Shown here: positions 1 through 10,130 of the stretch, one piece after another | Layout: each line of letters begins with the position of its first letter | How positions within the stretch are numbered: position 1 is the first letter of the stretch | Assembly (NCBI GenBank): GCA_013289585.1 | Contig: JABCZR010000002.1 | Location: forward strand, 186,001-250,000 | Reading direction: 5' to 3' | DNA from: Acidobacteriota bacterium | GTDB taxonomy: Bacteria > Acidobacteriota > Terriglobia > Acidiferrales > UBA7541 | DNA: 64,000 nucleotides | Program-made: the position numbers and the translations under genes | Notes under the pieces: model-generated | The model's database searches: none | What the model saw: only the letters and a program-made list of their open reading frames with translations | What the model was told of the DNA's origin: nothing

Positions 1-288
1 AAGCACGGACTGGCACCCAAGATGGGCGGCGGAAGAATCCAACTGCGGACGACCACGCGAGAGGACCGTCTACATATTGAAATCGAGGACAACGGCGTCG
101 GCATCTCCGAAGAAAAAATGCCGCACGTTTATGTGGAAGGGATTGGTTTGAGCAACGTGCGAGAGCGCTTGCGGGTGCTTTACGGAACGGACTTCAATCT
201 GGACATCCAGAGCCGGCCCGGAGAAGGCACGGTGATCCGCATAGACGTTCCCGCCCTGATGCCCGCGCTACAGACAGTGGGAACATGA
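1..288 (+). CDS. Sensor histidine kinase, C-terminal ATPase fragment (5' end outside window)
   Basis: Reading frame 1 is open from the first base, so the gene begins before the window. The first residues, KHGLAPK, look like the end of an N-box (usually NAxKHG). They are followed by a G1 box, DNGVGIS, and a G2 box, GIGLSNVRERL. This order is the HATPase_c domain of LytS/NarX-type sensor kinases; the SNVRERL wording is typical of the LytS (His_kinase/5TM) group. The protein would bind ATP and phosphorylate a response regulator, whose gene is not in the window. Only the last 95 residues are visible, so sensor domain and signal are unknown. Confidence 0.85.
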   Translation, partial: KHGLAPKMGGGRIQLRTTTREDRLHIEIEDNGVGISEEKMPHVYVEGIGLSNVRERLRVLYGTDFNLDIQSRPGEGTVIRIDVPALMPALQTVGT

Positions 289-459
289 ACCTCCTGGCAA
301 CAGCTAGTGCAAAATTGGAAATTCCGGAAGTTTAAGGATGCCAAGACACAATCTTCATTCCTGGCGGAACGCCACCATGGGCTGAACCTGCATGGCCACT
401 CAGGAGCTCGACGGGGGGAGCGGATCGGCGAGGATAGTGGCTGAGGGTCGATGTAGCTG

Positions 460-912
460 TTACCAGATAGCTGCAGGTAGCGTCCAAGTGGATTTTGCAA
501 CTATTGAGGTGGAAAAGGCAAGATTCGAGCCGGAATATTCCCACGCCTGCACAAACCTCAAAGACCGGGGTCCTGCTTGTGAACAATCAGCAAACGAGTG
601 CCCTCTGGATATCGAATGCGGGCTTATGCAAGCGGCCAAGCCAGTGGGTGTTTGGTTCGCGGCAGAATCGCCAGTGACCCGGCATCGGCTATGCATCCAG
701 GAATCAAGCTCGTCTTTGAACGCATAGATTGTGCCAGCATTCTTGTGGAACAGTCGATGAATGATCAAACCCTCGCGCTTTTCCCAGCGTTGGACAGTGC
801 GCACGGTCCGACGCAAATAGCATGCAATTTCTTTCCAGGATTCAAGCCGGCCAGCGTCCATTTCCACCAGTACGCGTGACGACAAACTCTGCTCATTGTC
901 TAGAGTAGCCAT
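460..912 (-). CDS. Small HTH (MerR/excisionase-like) DNA-binding protein
   Basis: The start is the ATG at 910-912; the frame is open further upstream but there it overlaps the ARPP-1 gene antiparallel to nothing sensible. Residues about 23-70 carry a helix-turn-helix: ESWKEIACYLRRTVRTVQRW, then an aromatic/acidic wing ending in AFKDELDSWM. This module (SWKEIA-YL-R-VRTVQRWE-EEGLPVHR) is common at the N-terminus of acidobacterial TPR or TolB-like regulators. Here it is followed by only about 75 low-complexity residues, so the protein may be a truncated member or a stand-alone DNA-binding protein. It is the third co-directional gene after the CARF regulator and the ARPP-1 gene, 97 bp downstream of the latter. 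The C-terminal end is not recognisable. Confidence 0.6.
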   Translation of the reverse strand: MATLDNEQSLSSRVLVEMDAGRLESWKEIACYLRRTVRTVQRWEKREGLIIHRLFHKNAGTIYAFKDELDSWMHSRCRVTGDSAANQTPTGLAACISPHSISRGHSFADCSQAGPRSLRFVQAWEYSGSNLAFSTSIVAKSTWTLPAAIW

Positions 913-1009
913 GAAGCGAAGTGCTCCCGATATTGATTTCTCGTGTCGGAGACTACCCTTCCCTTTCGCCGGACCTTTACAAAATTGTGAGCTTTTTTGG
1001 GCATGACAA

Positions 1010-2011
1010 TCAGAAAATACGGCGTCGACTTGGCCGGCTGATACGTGTCCAGAAGCTGGAACGTTCCGGCTTCTCTCCCGCTCCCGCAAAAGCACAGATG
1101 TGGATGTAGCGATCTTGCGCCCAGAGGGCCGCACCCGAGATTTTGGGTCCATTGAAGCGGACATCCTTTCCCAGGCCCAAAGCATTGTTAGAGAAGCTCT
1201 GAGCCGTGGCCATTTGATTCAGAAAGCCAGTCACGAACTCAGGGCTCAGCGTTTCTCCCGGCTCCGGCGGCGAATCGAGGGCATCGAGCGCGTAGCTGCG
1301 AATAAGTTTCTGAAAAAACCTCCTCATGACTTCTGGGTGGTCAAACATGTCCAACCCGAGGAGGCGGCCTGAAATGGCGAAGGCAACACCGCATTGCCCT
1401 TCGGACCAGGAGAATGCACGCGTAAATTCTTCAATCGAATTTGCATGCGATTCGTACATGGCGAACATCGCGCCGGTCGGCGATTTTGCATGCAGGCGCG
1501 TTGCCTTATCCGCAATGTCCTCCCAGACTTCCGCCTGATTCGACAAGGGTGAGCCACGGAGGCGCATGGATTGGGTAACCTGGAGAACACTCTTGGCACG
1601 TAGACCGGAATACATGACATGATCTGCGGTCCGCAGATCCGAAACTGCTCTGCTCCAGCGCCCCGCTTCGACACAGGACACTGGAATCACCGTCGTGTGT
1701 TTCGGAGGCACGAGGATTGTCAGGTTGAGGACGCGATTCTGTTTTGCACCCAGAAGCTCTTCGCCATCCACCAGAAGCACTGGGAGGTCCCCAGTGTTTT
1801 CCAGGCGAAGTTCGGGCACTGATCCGCCCGCAGTTAACTCGGTCACACGGACTTTTCCCTGCGCGATGCCATCCTCCAACAGCAGATAATCCAGTTGCCG
1901 GGCGGGAATGATTTTACGGGCCAAAGGAAACAGAGTGAGGTTTCTATGCTTGGCCGATTTTCCAATCTCGACGCGGGAAATCTCTTCCTCAAGAGTCCAC
2001 ATGATCTGCAT
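1010..2011 (-). CDS. ARPP-1 family domain protein
   Basis: This 333-aa protein matches by eye the ARPP-1 family (ARG and Rhodanese-Phosphatase-superfamily-associated protein). The core reads RNLTLFPL near the start, then VPELRLENTGDLPVLLVDGE, LLGAKQNRVLN, PPKHTTVIPVSCVEAGRW. The family is predicted from gene neighbourhoods to belong to nucleotide-centred conflict or NAD/ADP-ribose-linked systems; its biochemistry is not established to my knowledge. I chose the ATG at 2009-2011, preceded by GGGAG on the minus strand; an ATG at 2000-2002 also fits and a TTG at 2086 would add 25 residues. No signal peptide or membrane segment is visible. It lies 126 bp downstream of the CARF regulator in the same direction, so it is a likely co-transcribed partner or target. 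Confidence 0.75.
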   Translation of the reverse strand: MQIMWTLEEEISRVEIGKSAKHRNLTLFPLARKIIPARQLDYLLLEDGIAQGKVRVTELTAGGSVPELRLENTGDLPVLLVDGEELLGAKQNRVLNLTILVPPKHTTVIPVSCVEAGRWSRAVSDLRTADHVMYSGLRAKSVLQVTQSMRLRGSPLSNQAEVWEDIADKATRLHAKSPTGAMFAMYESHANSIEEFTRAFSWSEGQCGVAFAISGRLLGLDMFDHPEVMRRFFQKLIRSYALDALDSPPEPGETLSPEFVTGFLNQMATAQSFSNNALGLGKDVRFNGPKISGAALWAQDRYIHICAFAGAGEKPERSSFWTRISRPSRRRIF

Positions 2012-2137
2012 ACCTCTCCCGGGGGGTGCGTTATCCAAGTAGAGAAGAGGCACGTCGCGGACCAAATCAAACGGACGTTGAATCAACCACTTGCGTTGAG
2101 TCGTAGAGTGAAAAAGACAACCGGGGTTTACTGCGGG

Positions 2138-4276
2138 TCAACCTACGTTGCCGGACTGTCCGGCGACGAACTTGTTGACAGCCTGCTTGGAGACGCCCAG
2201 CATCTCGGCCGCCTCAGCCTGGTTTCCCTTGCAAGCCGCCAACGCGCGAAGGAAGAGCTGTTTCCGTGCTTGCCCAAGATAGTCCTCGACCGAGAATCCC
2301 GGACACGGCTCGGGCAGAGTCGAGAACATATCCTTTGGTGGTTCATCGTTAGTAATGAGCAGATCATCGGCTTGGAGAGCGTCCCCTCGGGCATATAGCA
2401 CCGACCTCTCCAAAACGTTTGATAACTGCCGGACATTTCCCGGCCAGTCATAACGCTCCAATCGTAAGAGGGCTTCCGGGGTAAGCTGGCGCGGCTTGTG
2501 TCTCCGTTGATTGATCTGCCTGAGCAGCAAAAGGGCCAGCTCGGGGATTTCGCTCCGGCGATCACGCAAAGCAGGAATCTTGATTTGTACAACTTCAAGG
2601 CGAAAGAACAGGTCTTCACGGAATCGACCGGCAGACAATTCTTTCCGAAGATCTCGATTGCTGGCGGCAATGATGCGGACGTCCACTTGGTGGGGCACGG
2701 TACTTCCGAGACGCTGCACCGCACCATCTTGTATGACGCGGAGAAGCTTGGCTTGAACTTCAAGAGTCAGCTCAGCGATCTCATCGAGGAAAAGCGTACC
2801 CCGATCCGCACTTTCGAACATTCCTTTCTGGTCATTGTGGGCGTCGGAAAATGCGCCCTTGATGTGGCCGAAAAAGTAACTTTCCGCGAGTGGCTCCGGA
2901 ATTGCCGCACAATTAATGGCGACCATTGGCTTGTCAAAGCGCGGACTCAGTCTGTGAATGAGCTGAGCGAATCGTTCCTTACCCGTCCCCGTTTCTCCGC
3001 TGAGAAGGATGGGCAAATGACTCCCGGCTGCTATACCTGCTTGCTCCGCGGCGTGCCTGAGAATGGCCGAGCCCACATAAATCCCTAGTTCCTGGAGAGC
3101 CTCGTCAAGTCCGGGCACCGTCAACGGTTCCGACGGGAATTGAGAGCTCTTAGATATCTGACTTGCGGAAGAACCCATACGCAAAGTTTCAACGAAGGCC
3201 GTCTCTTCTTCCCTCGAGGTCCCTTCCATATCGACCGCAGAATCTTCCATCTGCCCGAGTTTCGAGGCGGATTGGTAGTGTTCGAGCAAGACTCTGTTAC
3301 AGATAGAGTTAACGAAGGCCCCGAATCGTTCTGGGTGGCGGATTCGGGCATCGCGGGCGAGTTCAGCCATAACCCTAGCCAAGGCCTCTTGATGCAAACT
3401 CTCCAACGCATCCGGAGACAATGTCCTAGAGCTGAGCTTGAGGCGCAATAATTGTTCAAAATAAGTGGCAAAGTGCTTCTCCGTCGCGGGGTCGCCGTCC
3501 CTCAGCCGAATCAGATAAGCAGTATCAAAAGCGAATACATCAAAGCCCGGGAAGGATAATTCTTGGTGGAGGGATTGGCTGTGTCCCTTTCCGGCATTCG
3601 AACCGTAGTATTCGAGAGGCATCGCCAGGTCTCGAATAGTGGGCCAATCGCTCGTGTCGATTTGCAAGTCTCTGACGTTGGCTGGCCCAAAGAGTGGCCG
3701 GGCGGGAGAACCGACTTGAATGAGCTTCGCCGGCAGAATTCCGAGCCCCGTCAGAAGGAACCAGATCGCTCTCATCTCTGCGGTGCCGCTGGAGACACAC
3801 ACGTAATTATCCCCAGCGTAGGGCGGCCGTGTCAGATCACGCACCAGGCGTGACACTCGACCCATCAACGCCGAATAATCTTTTGCATCTGAAACAGGCA
3901 ATTCATGCAGGCTCACCCGACACTCCGGATACCTGCGAGCGACCTCTTGTATAGTAGCTACTGCATTCTCCCGCACATGTGGCGTGTGAAAAAGGAAAAG
4001 AGAACCGAACCGCTTGACACTCATGAGCGACAGGATTGGACCGGGAAGTTCTTCACCTGCGATTTCCCCGGGAGCGAAGGGATCCTTGAGGTCTACAAAC
4101 GCGAAGAGCGAGTTGATCTTGACGGCGGGCTGTTTTTTCTGCAGATCGGGCTGAGTCACGCGAGTATTCTCAGGCTCTTCGGCGGAGGAGTACTCAGCCG
4201 GAGACACGTGTAACGAGTGAGAATCCGGGTTCGGTTTCCGTTGGCCAAATAACTTCTGGAGGAATGACTGTGCCAT
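2138..4276 (-). CDS. CARF / sigma-70 region-2-like / AAA+ (sigma-54 activator type) / Fis HTH fusion regulator
   Basis: The 712-aa product has four recognisable parts. Residues about 50-205 resemble the CARF domain of RtcR, with CVSSGTAEMRAIWFLLTG (160-177) at the ligand-binding motif and LPAKLIQVGSP after it. Residues about 268-340 (FEQLLRLKL, HQEALARVMAEL, PERFGAFVNSICNRVL) read like region 2 of acidobacterial ECF-type sigma-70 factors; no region 4 follows. Residues about 385-640 are an AAA+ module: Walker A GETGTGKE (427-434), Walker B LFLDEI (495-500), sensor II WPGNVRQL (611-618). The sigma-54 contact loop, normally GAFTGA, reads GAFSDA (474-479). Residues about 668-705 form a Fis-type HTH. 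Start ATG 4274-4276 has AGGAAAAGG six bases upstream; ATG 4295-4297 is an alternative with a poorer ribosome site. By analogy it senses an RNA-end or cyclic nucleotide ligand. No rtcA or rtcB is in the window, so its target is unknown. Confidence 0.8.
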   Translation of the reverse strand: MAQSFLQKLFGQRKPNPDSHSLHVSPAEYSSAEEPENTRVTQPDLQKKQPAVKINSLFAFVDLKDPFAPGEIAGEELPGPILSLMSVKRFGSLFLFHTPHVRENAVATIQEVARRYPECRVSLHELPVSDAKDYSALMGRVSRLVRDLTRPPYAGDNYVCVSSGTAEMRAIWFLLTGLGILPAKLIQVGSPARPLFGPANVRDLQIDTSDWPTIRDLAMPLEYYGSNAGKGHSQSLHQELSFPGFDVFAFDTAYLIRLRDGDPATEKHFATYFEQLLRLKLSSRTLSPDALESLHQEALARVMAELARDARIRHPERFGAFVNSICNRVLLEHYQSASKLGQMEDSAVDMEGTSREEETAFVETLRMGSSASQISKSSQFPSEPLTVPGLDEALQELGIYVGSAILRHAAEQAGIAAGSHLPILLSGETGTGKERFAQLIHRLSPRFDKPMVAINCAAIPEPLAESYFFGHIKGAFSDAHNDQKGMFESADRGTLFLDEIAELTLEVQAKLLRVIQDGAVQRLGSTVPHQVDVRIIAASNRDLRKELSAGRFREDLFFRLEVVQIKIPALRDRRSEIPELALLLLRQINQRRHKPRQLTPEALLRLERYDWPGNVRQLSNVLERSVLYARGDALQADDLLITNDEPPKDMFSTLPEPCPGFSVEDYLGQARKQLFLRALAACKGNQAEAAEMLGVSKQAVNKFVAGQSGNVG

Positions 4277-4295
4277 TTCCAGCCTTTTCCTGGGC

Positions 4296-4326
4296 ATTAT
4301 AATCTTTCTATGAGGAGAAATGTCGA
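4296..4326 (-). promoter_or_regulatory. Candidate promoter of the CARF regulator gene
   Basis: On the minus strand a perfect TATAAT lies at 4301-4296, about 20 bases upstream of the chosen ATG, with TCGACA (5 of 6 to TTGACA) at 4326-4321. The 19-base spacer is longer than ideal. The -10 overlaps the alternative ATG at 4295-4297, which would support the downstream start. I found no -24/-12 (TGGCAC-N5-TTGC) element here. Confidence 0.3.
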
Positions 4327-4475
4327 GAGTGGGCTGCCGGAAGGTGAAACGATTGTCATTTTCAAAAGAAGAGCAGCGGCTACACACCAAAATCGAAGAC
4401 AGCGAGTGTGTTCTCGGGGCTACGCAAGTGACGCATTCGGTCTGGCAGTAGGCAGAGGAATCTAGAAGGGGCAGT

Positions 4476-6902
<2,427 letters not shown>

Positions 6903-7020
6903 GCCGGTACCCCCGGATACATCAGAGGACCACTCGTTGGAGGGATTAGACGTTTGGAGAGGCGAGTAGTCACCGCCAACAACATGAAAAAGCAAATCGC
7001 TCCAGAACGCAAATTGCGGT

Positions 7021-7365
7021 CTAGAGATCTTCCTTAAATTGATTGGTGAGGGATTTGGGAGCGGCGAGGAGCCACGCGGCCTGCAGTGCGCGGCGGACAG
7101 TCGGCTTTCTGGCGGCTTTAAGGCGGATGCTGGTCGATCCCCGCCGTCCCCAGGCGCCCGCGCAGGGCGAAAACACGCGGGGCTGGGCCTTCATGAAAAT
7201 TTCCTGCTCAATCGGGGTCAGCTTAACCATGGCCCAGCCGTGCTCGGGATACCCGAGCGTTGCGAAGATCTTGCCAGCCACGCGGAAATCGGGATGGTCC
7301 ATGTGGGACTGCTCGGTAGCTTCGCGGAAGCTGAGGGCCAGGCGGCGGAAGTCTGACGAGGTCAT
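7021..7365 (-). CDS. MmcQ/YjbR family DNA-binding-fold protein
   Basis: This 114-aa protein has the order of the MmcQ/YjbR family: FRRLALSFREATEQSHMDHP, FRVAGKIFATLG, then WAMVKLTPIEQEIF and a basic C-terminus ending in a helix. The fold resembles a DNA-binding CyaY-like domain, but a defined function is not established. The ATG has GGGAG six bases upstream. It is divergent from the GbsR-type regulator gene, sharing a 120-bp intergenic region, so it could be under its control. Confidence 0.85.
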   Translation of the reverse strand: MTSSDFRRLALSFREATEQSHMDHPDFRVAGKIFATLGYPEHGWAMVKLTPIEQEIFMKAQPRVFSPCAGAWGRRGSTSIRLKAARKPTVRRALQAAWLLAAPKSLTNQFKEDL

Positions 7366-7424
7366 GGAAAACTCCCTGGAAATTCAGGCTAATCAGAACA
7401 CGGCCGGCAGAGAGAAGAAAGGGC

Positions 7425-7459
7425 TTGACAGCGGGCTTGATGTACTGTATGTTCTGTAT
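7425..7459 (+). promoter_or_regulatory. Promoter of the gbsR-DCC1-yndJ-like operon with repeated CTGTAT
   Basis: TTGACA at 7425-7430 is followed after exactly 17 bases by TATGTT at 7448-7453, a good sigma-70 type promoter for the gene starting at 7486. CTGTAT occurs twice around the -10 (7445-7450 and 7454-7459), a possible operator for the regulator encoded just downstream. Confidence 0.55.
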
Positions 7460-7485
7460 AGACAGAAACTAATGAAGGAACCAAC

Positions 7486-8040
7486 ATGACGCAAAGCTCT
7501 CTAACGCCGGTAGCTCAGAAGTTCATCCTGCACTGGGGGGAGATGGGCACGCGGTGGGGGATCAACCGTACCGTGGCACAGGTGCATGCACTGTTGTTTC
7601 TTTCTCCGCGGCCGGTGCCGGCGGATGAGATTTCCACGACGCTGGCGGTGGCGCGCTCGAACGTGAGCACCAGTTTGCGCGAACTGCAGGGCTGGCGGAT
7701 TGTGCGCGTGGTGCACGTGTTGGGCGACCGGCGGGACCATTTCGAGTCGATCAAGGACGTGTGGGAGATTTTCCGCATCGTTTCCGAGGAGCGTAAGCGG
7801 CGGGAGATCGATCCGACGCTGCATGTGCTGGCGGAATGTGTGCAGGAAGCGAAGTCCGATCCAAAGGGCGATGCGTATACGCGAGAACGGCTGGAGACTA
7901 TGCTGGAGTTTTTGACGGCGATGACGGGGCTTTTCGAGGAAGTTATCCGCATGCCGACGGGCGCATTGAAGGGCGTGGTGAAATTGCGCGGGAAAGTGAT
8001 CACGCTTCTGGGAACGGAGAAGAAAAAAGCGGCAGGGTAG
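7486..8040 (+). CDS. GbsR/MarR family winged-helix transcriptional regulator
   Basis: The 184-aa protein matches the GbsR-like branch of MarR regulators: an N-terminal helical part ([20 protein letters not shown]), a winged HTH with [19 protein letters not shown] as the recognition region, then a wing ([13 protein letters not shown]) and a C-terminal helical dimerisation region ([18 protein letters not shown]). The ATG at 7486 has AAGGAA seven bases upstream. It is first in a compact operon with a DCC1-like protein and two membrane proteins, so it probably controls them and itself. The ligand is unknown. Confidence 0.88.
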   Translation: MTQSSLTPVAQKFILHWGEMGTRWGINRTVAQVHALLFLSPRPVPADEISTTLAVARSNVSTSLRELQGWRIVRVVHVLGDRRDHFESIKDVWEIFRIVSEERKRREIDPTLHVLAECVQEAKSDPKGDAYTRERLETMLEFLTAMTGLFEEVIRMPTGALKGVVKLRGKVITLLGTEKKKAAG

Positions 8041-8062
8041 CGGACGCAAGAAGGCGGAGACC

Positions 8063-8482
8063 ATGATTTCGCTGGTGAGTGAGTACACGGACGGGAAGGG
8101 GCGGCACGCGCGAGGGTGGTTTTTCTTCGACGCGGAGTGCCGGTTCTGCACACGCATTGCGCGATGGCTGGCGCCGATTCTGGAGAAGCGCGGGTTTGCA
8201 CTGGCGCCGTTGCAGGACCCACGCGTGGGTGCGCTGCTGGGATTGTCGCGGGACGAATTGATGAGAGAAATGCAGTTTCTCCTGAGCGACGGGAGCCGCT
8301 TCGGCGGTGCAGACGCGGCGGTGGCGCTGGCGCGCGAGATCTGGTGGGGTCGGCCACTTGTATGGCTTTCAAGGATTCCAGGAATGATGGAGATTCTGCG
8401 CAAAGGATATCTCTGGATCGCAGCACGGCGGAGTTGCGCGGCCGCAGCTTGTCCTGTGGGCGATGCCTCACGGCGCGCGTAG
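8063..8482 (+). CDS. DCC1-like (DUF393) thiol-disulfide oxidoreductase family protein
   Basis: This 139-aa protein has the family signature [15 protein letters not shown] near its N-terminus, giving a thioredoxin-like C26-x-x-C29 active site preceded by an acidic residue. The rest ([28 protein letters not shown], the hydrophobic [17 protein letters not shown] and a late CPVG) follows the usual DCC1 order. It would act in thiol-disulfide exchange, though substrates in this family are mostly unknown. It lies 22 bp after the GbsR-type gene and 19 bp before the next membrane-protein gene. Confidence 0.85.
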   Translation: MISLVSEYTDGKGRHARGWFFFDAECRFCTRIARWLAPILEKRGFALAPLQDPRVGALLGLSRDELMREMQFLLSDGSRFGGADAAVALAREIWWGRPLVWLSRIPGMMEILRKGYLWIAARRSCAAAACPVGDASRRA

Positions 8483-8501
8483 AGCGGTGAAGGAGGGTGG
8501 C

Positions 8502-8855
8502 GTGAGCACACTTCTTTTGTTCCTCTGGCTGGCGGGTCTCGTACAAGTGGCAATTGCGGTTGCGAATGTTTTCCTTTCGAAGAAGCTGGATTATCACGGC
8601 AATTTGTCGCGAGTTGCGCCGATTATCCGGCAGGTTTTCGTCGTGCATTCCGTATACATCGTCGGCGTGGTCCTGCTGTTTGCCGCGGTGCTGGCGAGTG
8701 GACGCGGGCTCGGACGGTGTCGCGCGCCGGTGCAGCTTCTGTATTACGATGCGTCACTGCGGCGAGCGAACCACTTTGGTGACCTGCCGTTCACGCTGGC
8801 GGCACTCTTCCTGACTACGACCTATGGCGTGGCGGCGCTTGCGCATGCTTCATGA
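8502..8855 (+). CDS. Small integral membrane protein in the yndJ-like operon
   Basis: The start is the GTG at 8502, which has a strong AAGGAGG four to five bases upstream; an in-frame ATG at 8463 would overlap the DCC1 gene and has no such site. The 117-aa product has three to four hydrophobic segments (LLLFLWLAGLVQVAIAVANV, VVHSVYIVGVVLLFAAVL, LPFTLAALFLTTTYGVAAL). Its last codons overlap the next gene in an ATGA arrangement, so translation is probably coupled. I do not recognise the family; its position suggests it works with the YndJ-like protein. Confidence 0.75.
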   Translation: MSTLLLFLWLAGLVQVAIAVANVFLSKKLDYHGNLSRVAPIIRQVFVVHSVYIVGVVLLFAAVLASGRGLGRCRAPVQLLYYDASLRRANHFGDLPFTLAALFLTTTYGVAALAHAS

Positions 8856-9826
8856 GTGGGCTGGCAATGCACAGTGCTCCTGAGCCGCGCTCAACGTTCC
8901 GCCCGACCGTAATTCTTGGCGCGGTGGCTTGGCTTATGCTCGCCGCGGGATTCTGGTTCGGATGGCTGCAACTGGATGTAGTTGAGCTCCTGTTTCTGTT
9001 GGCACCCTGGGTCATGGTTCCCCTTGCGATTTCGTTGATTCCTTCCTTGGATGGTTCTCCGTGGATCGGCATCGGGCTTGGCGGACTCGGTTGGGTCATG
9101 CTTGCCGCGGGAATGTTGGGGACTCTTTCGTTTTTCCAACCAGCAGGTCCGAGAGCGGCCTCACTCGCCGGTGCGTGGTTTCTTGTTTGTCTCTGGTTCG
9201 CGCTGGAGGGCCTCCGCAGACTTTTACGGTATCGCGCACAGTCGTTTACACAGTTTTGCTTTGCCGCGGGCGAGGCCTACTTGATTGTCGGCGGAGCCTG
9301 GTTCGTAGCTTCACGATTGGGCTTGCAGCCTATCGGATTTCAAGAGCCGATCGTTTTACTCACGGTTGTCCATTTTCACTTTGCGGGATTTCTTTCCGCG
9401 GTGTTTGCAGGGCTGACCTATGAGCGGCTCCGAGAGACGCGCTGGCGCAAGCCACTTCGCGTTGCGCTGGCTAGTGCCGTGGCCGGACCGGGACTGCTGG
9501 GCTTGGCGTTCCTCGTAGGGCCCAAGCTGAAGCTGGCAGCGGTGATTCTGATTGTTGTCGGCCAATTTGGACTCGCGACAGGAATGATTCGCGTTGCGTT
9601 TGGCAAGGTGAATTCGGTTGCGCGAGCGATGCTGATTTTCTCGAGCAGCTGCGTGGTTGCCGGCATGGTGCTGGCGGCGAGCTGGGCGCTTGGTGAATTT
9701 CCGCTGCAAGCGTTTGTGGAACTCGGGCGCATGGAACGAGTTCACGGTACGCTGAATGCAATTGGTTTCGGCATTTGCGGTCTGATTGGATGGATGCACA
9801 CGAGTCGGCGGAGCGCTACGTCCTAG
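8852..9826 (+). CDS. YndJ-like multi-pass membrane protein
   Basis: The 324-aa protein is mostly hydrophobic, with about nine to ten predicted membrane helices. Two motifs point to the YndJ family: VVHFHFAGFLSAVFAGL in the middle and MERVHGTLNAIGFGICG at the C-terminus. In Bacillus YndJ is an uncharacterised membrane protein; no transport substrate is established. It overlaps the preceding gene by four bases and ends the operon that starts with the GbsR-type regulator. Confidence 0.75.
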   Translation: MSGLAMHSAPEPRSTFRPTVILGAVAWLMLAAGFWFGWLQLDVVELLFLLAPWVMVPLAISLIPSLDGSPWIGIGLGGLGWVMLAAGMLGTLSFFQPAGPRAASLAGAWFLVCLWFALEGLRRLLRYRAQSFTQFCFAAGEAYLIVGGAWFVASRLGLQPIGFQEPIVLLTVVHFHFAGFLSAVFAGLTYERLRETRWRKPLRVALASAVAGPGLLGLAFLVGPKLKLAAVILIVVGQFGLATGMIRVAFGKVNSVARAMLIFSSSCVVAGMVLAASWALGEFPLQAFVELGRMERVHGTLNAIGFGICGLIGWMHTSRRSATS

Positions 9827-10130
9827 GCGTCTGGGCTGGATGCGAAAAGAGATCCCTCTCTCCCGGTGGCCTCCATGCCCTCTACCCCTACTTTATGTGC
9901 AACTGCGCATTCTAAGTGAGTTTTGGGCTCATTTCGTGGAACTGCGCATTCCACGGAACTTATCAATAATCATCTCTTGCGAGTGCCAAATCGTCACTCC
10001 AAAAATTCTGCAAAGCGCCTCAGCTGTGACTTTTCATGTTAGGCGCGGAGAGAATCGGTTGTCGATATCGGCCTTGTGCTAAAAGTGCTCGCCCCAGAAA
10101 GTGGCTGAGACGAAATCAGCGACAGATCGC
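9827..10130. other. Convergent intergenic region with a hairpin
   Basis: No gene is supported here. It separates the end of the yndJ-like gene from the end of the minus-strand SnoaL-like gene. It contains a perfect inverted repeat, CGTGGAA (9935-9941) and TTCCACG (9949-9955), with loop CTGCGCA. The string AACTGCGCATTC occurs twice (near 9901 and 9940). There is no T-run after the hairpin, so it is not a standard terminator. Confidence 0.5.

Noticed and set aside
913-1185. N-terminal extension of the HTH protein upstream of ATG 910-912
   Set aside because: It overlaps the end of the ARPP-1 gene in another frame and is not protein-like; the HTH module starts just after the chosen ATG.
4298-4475. 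Sigma-54 promoter upstream of the CARF regulator
   Set aside because: No TGGCAC-N5-TTGC arrangement was found on the minus strand; a sigma-70-type -10 is present instead.
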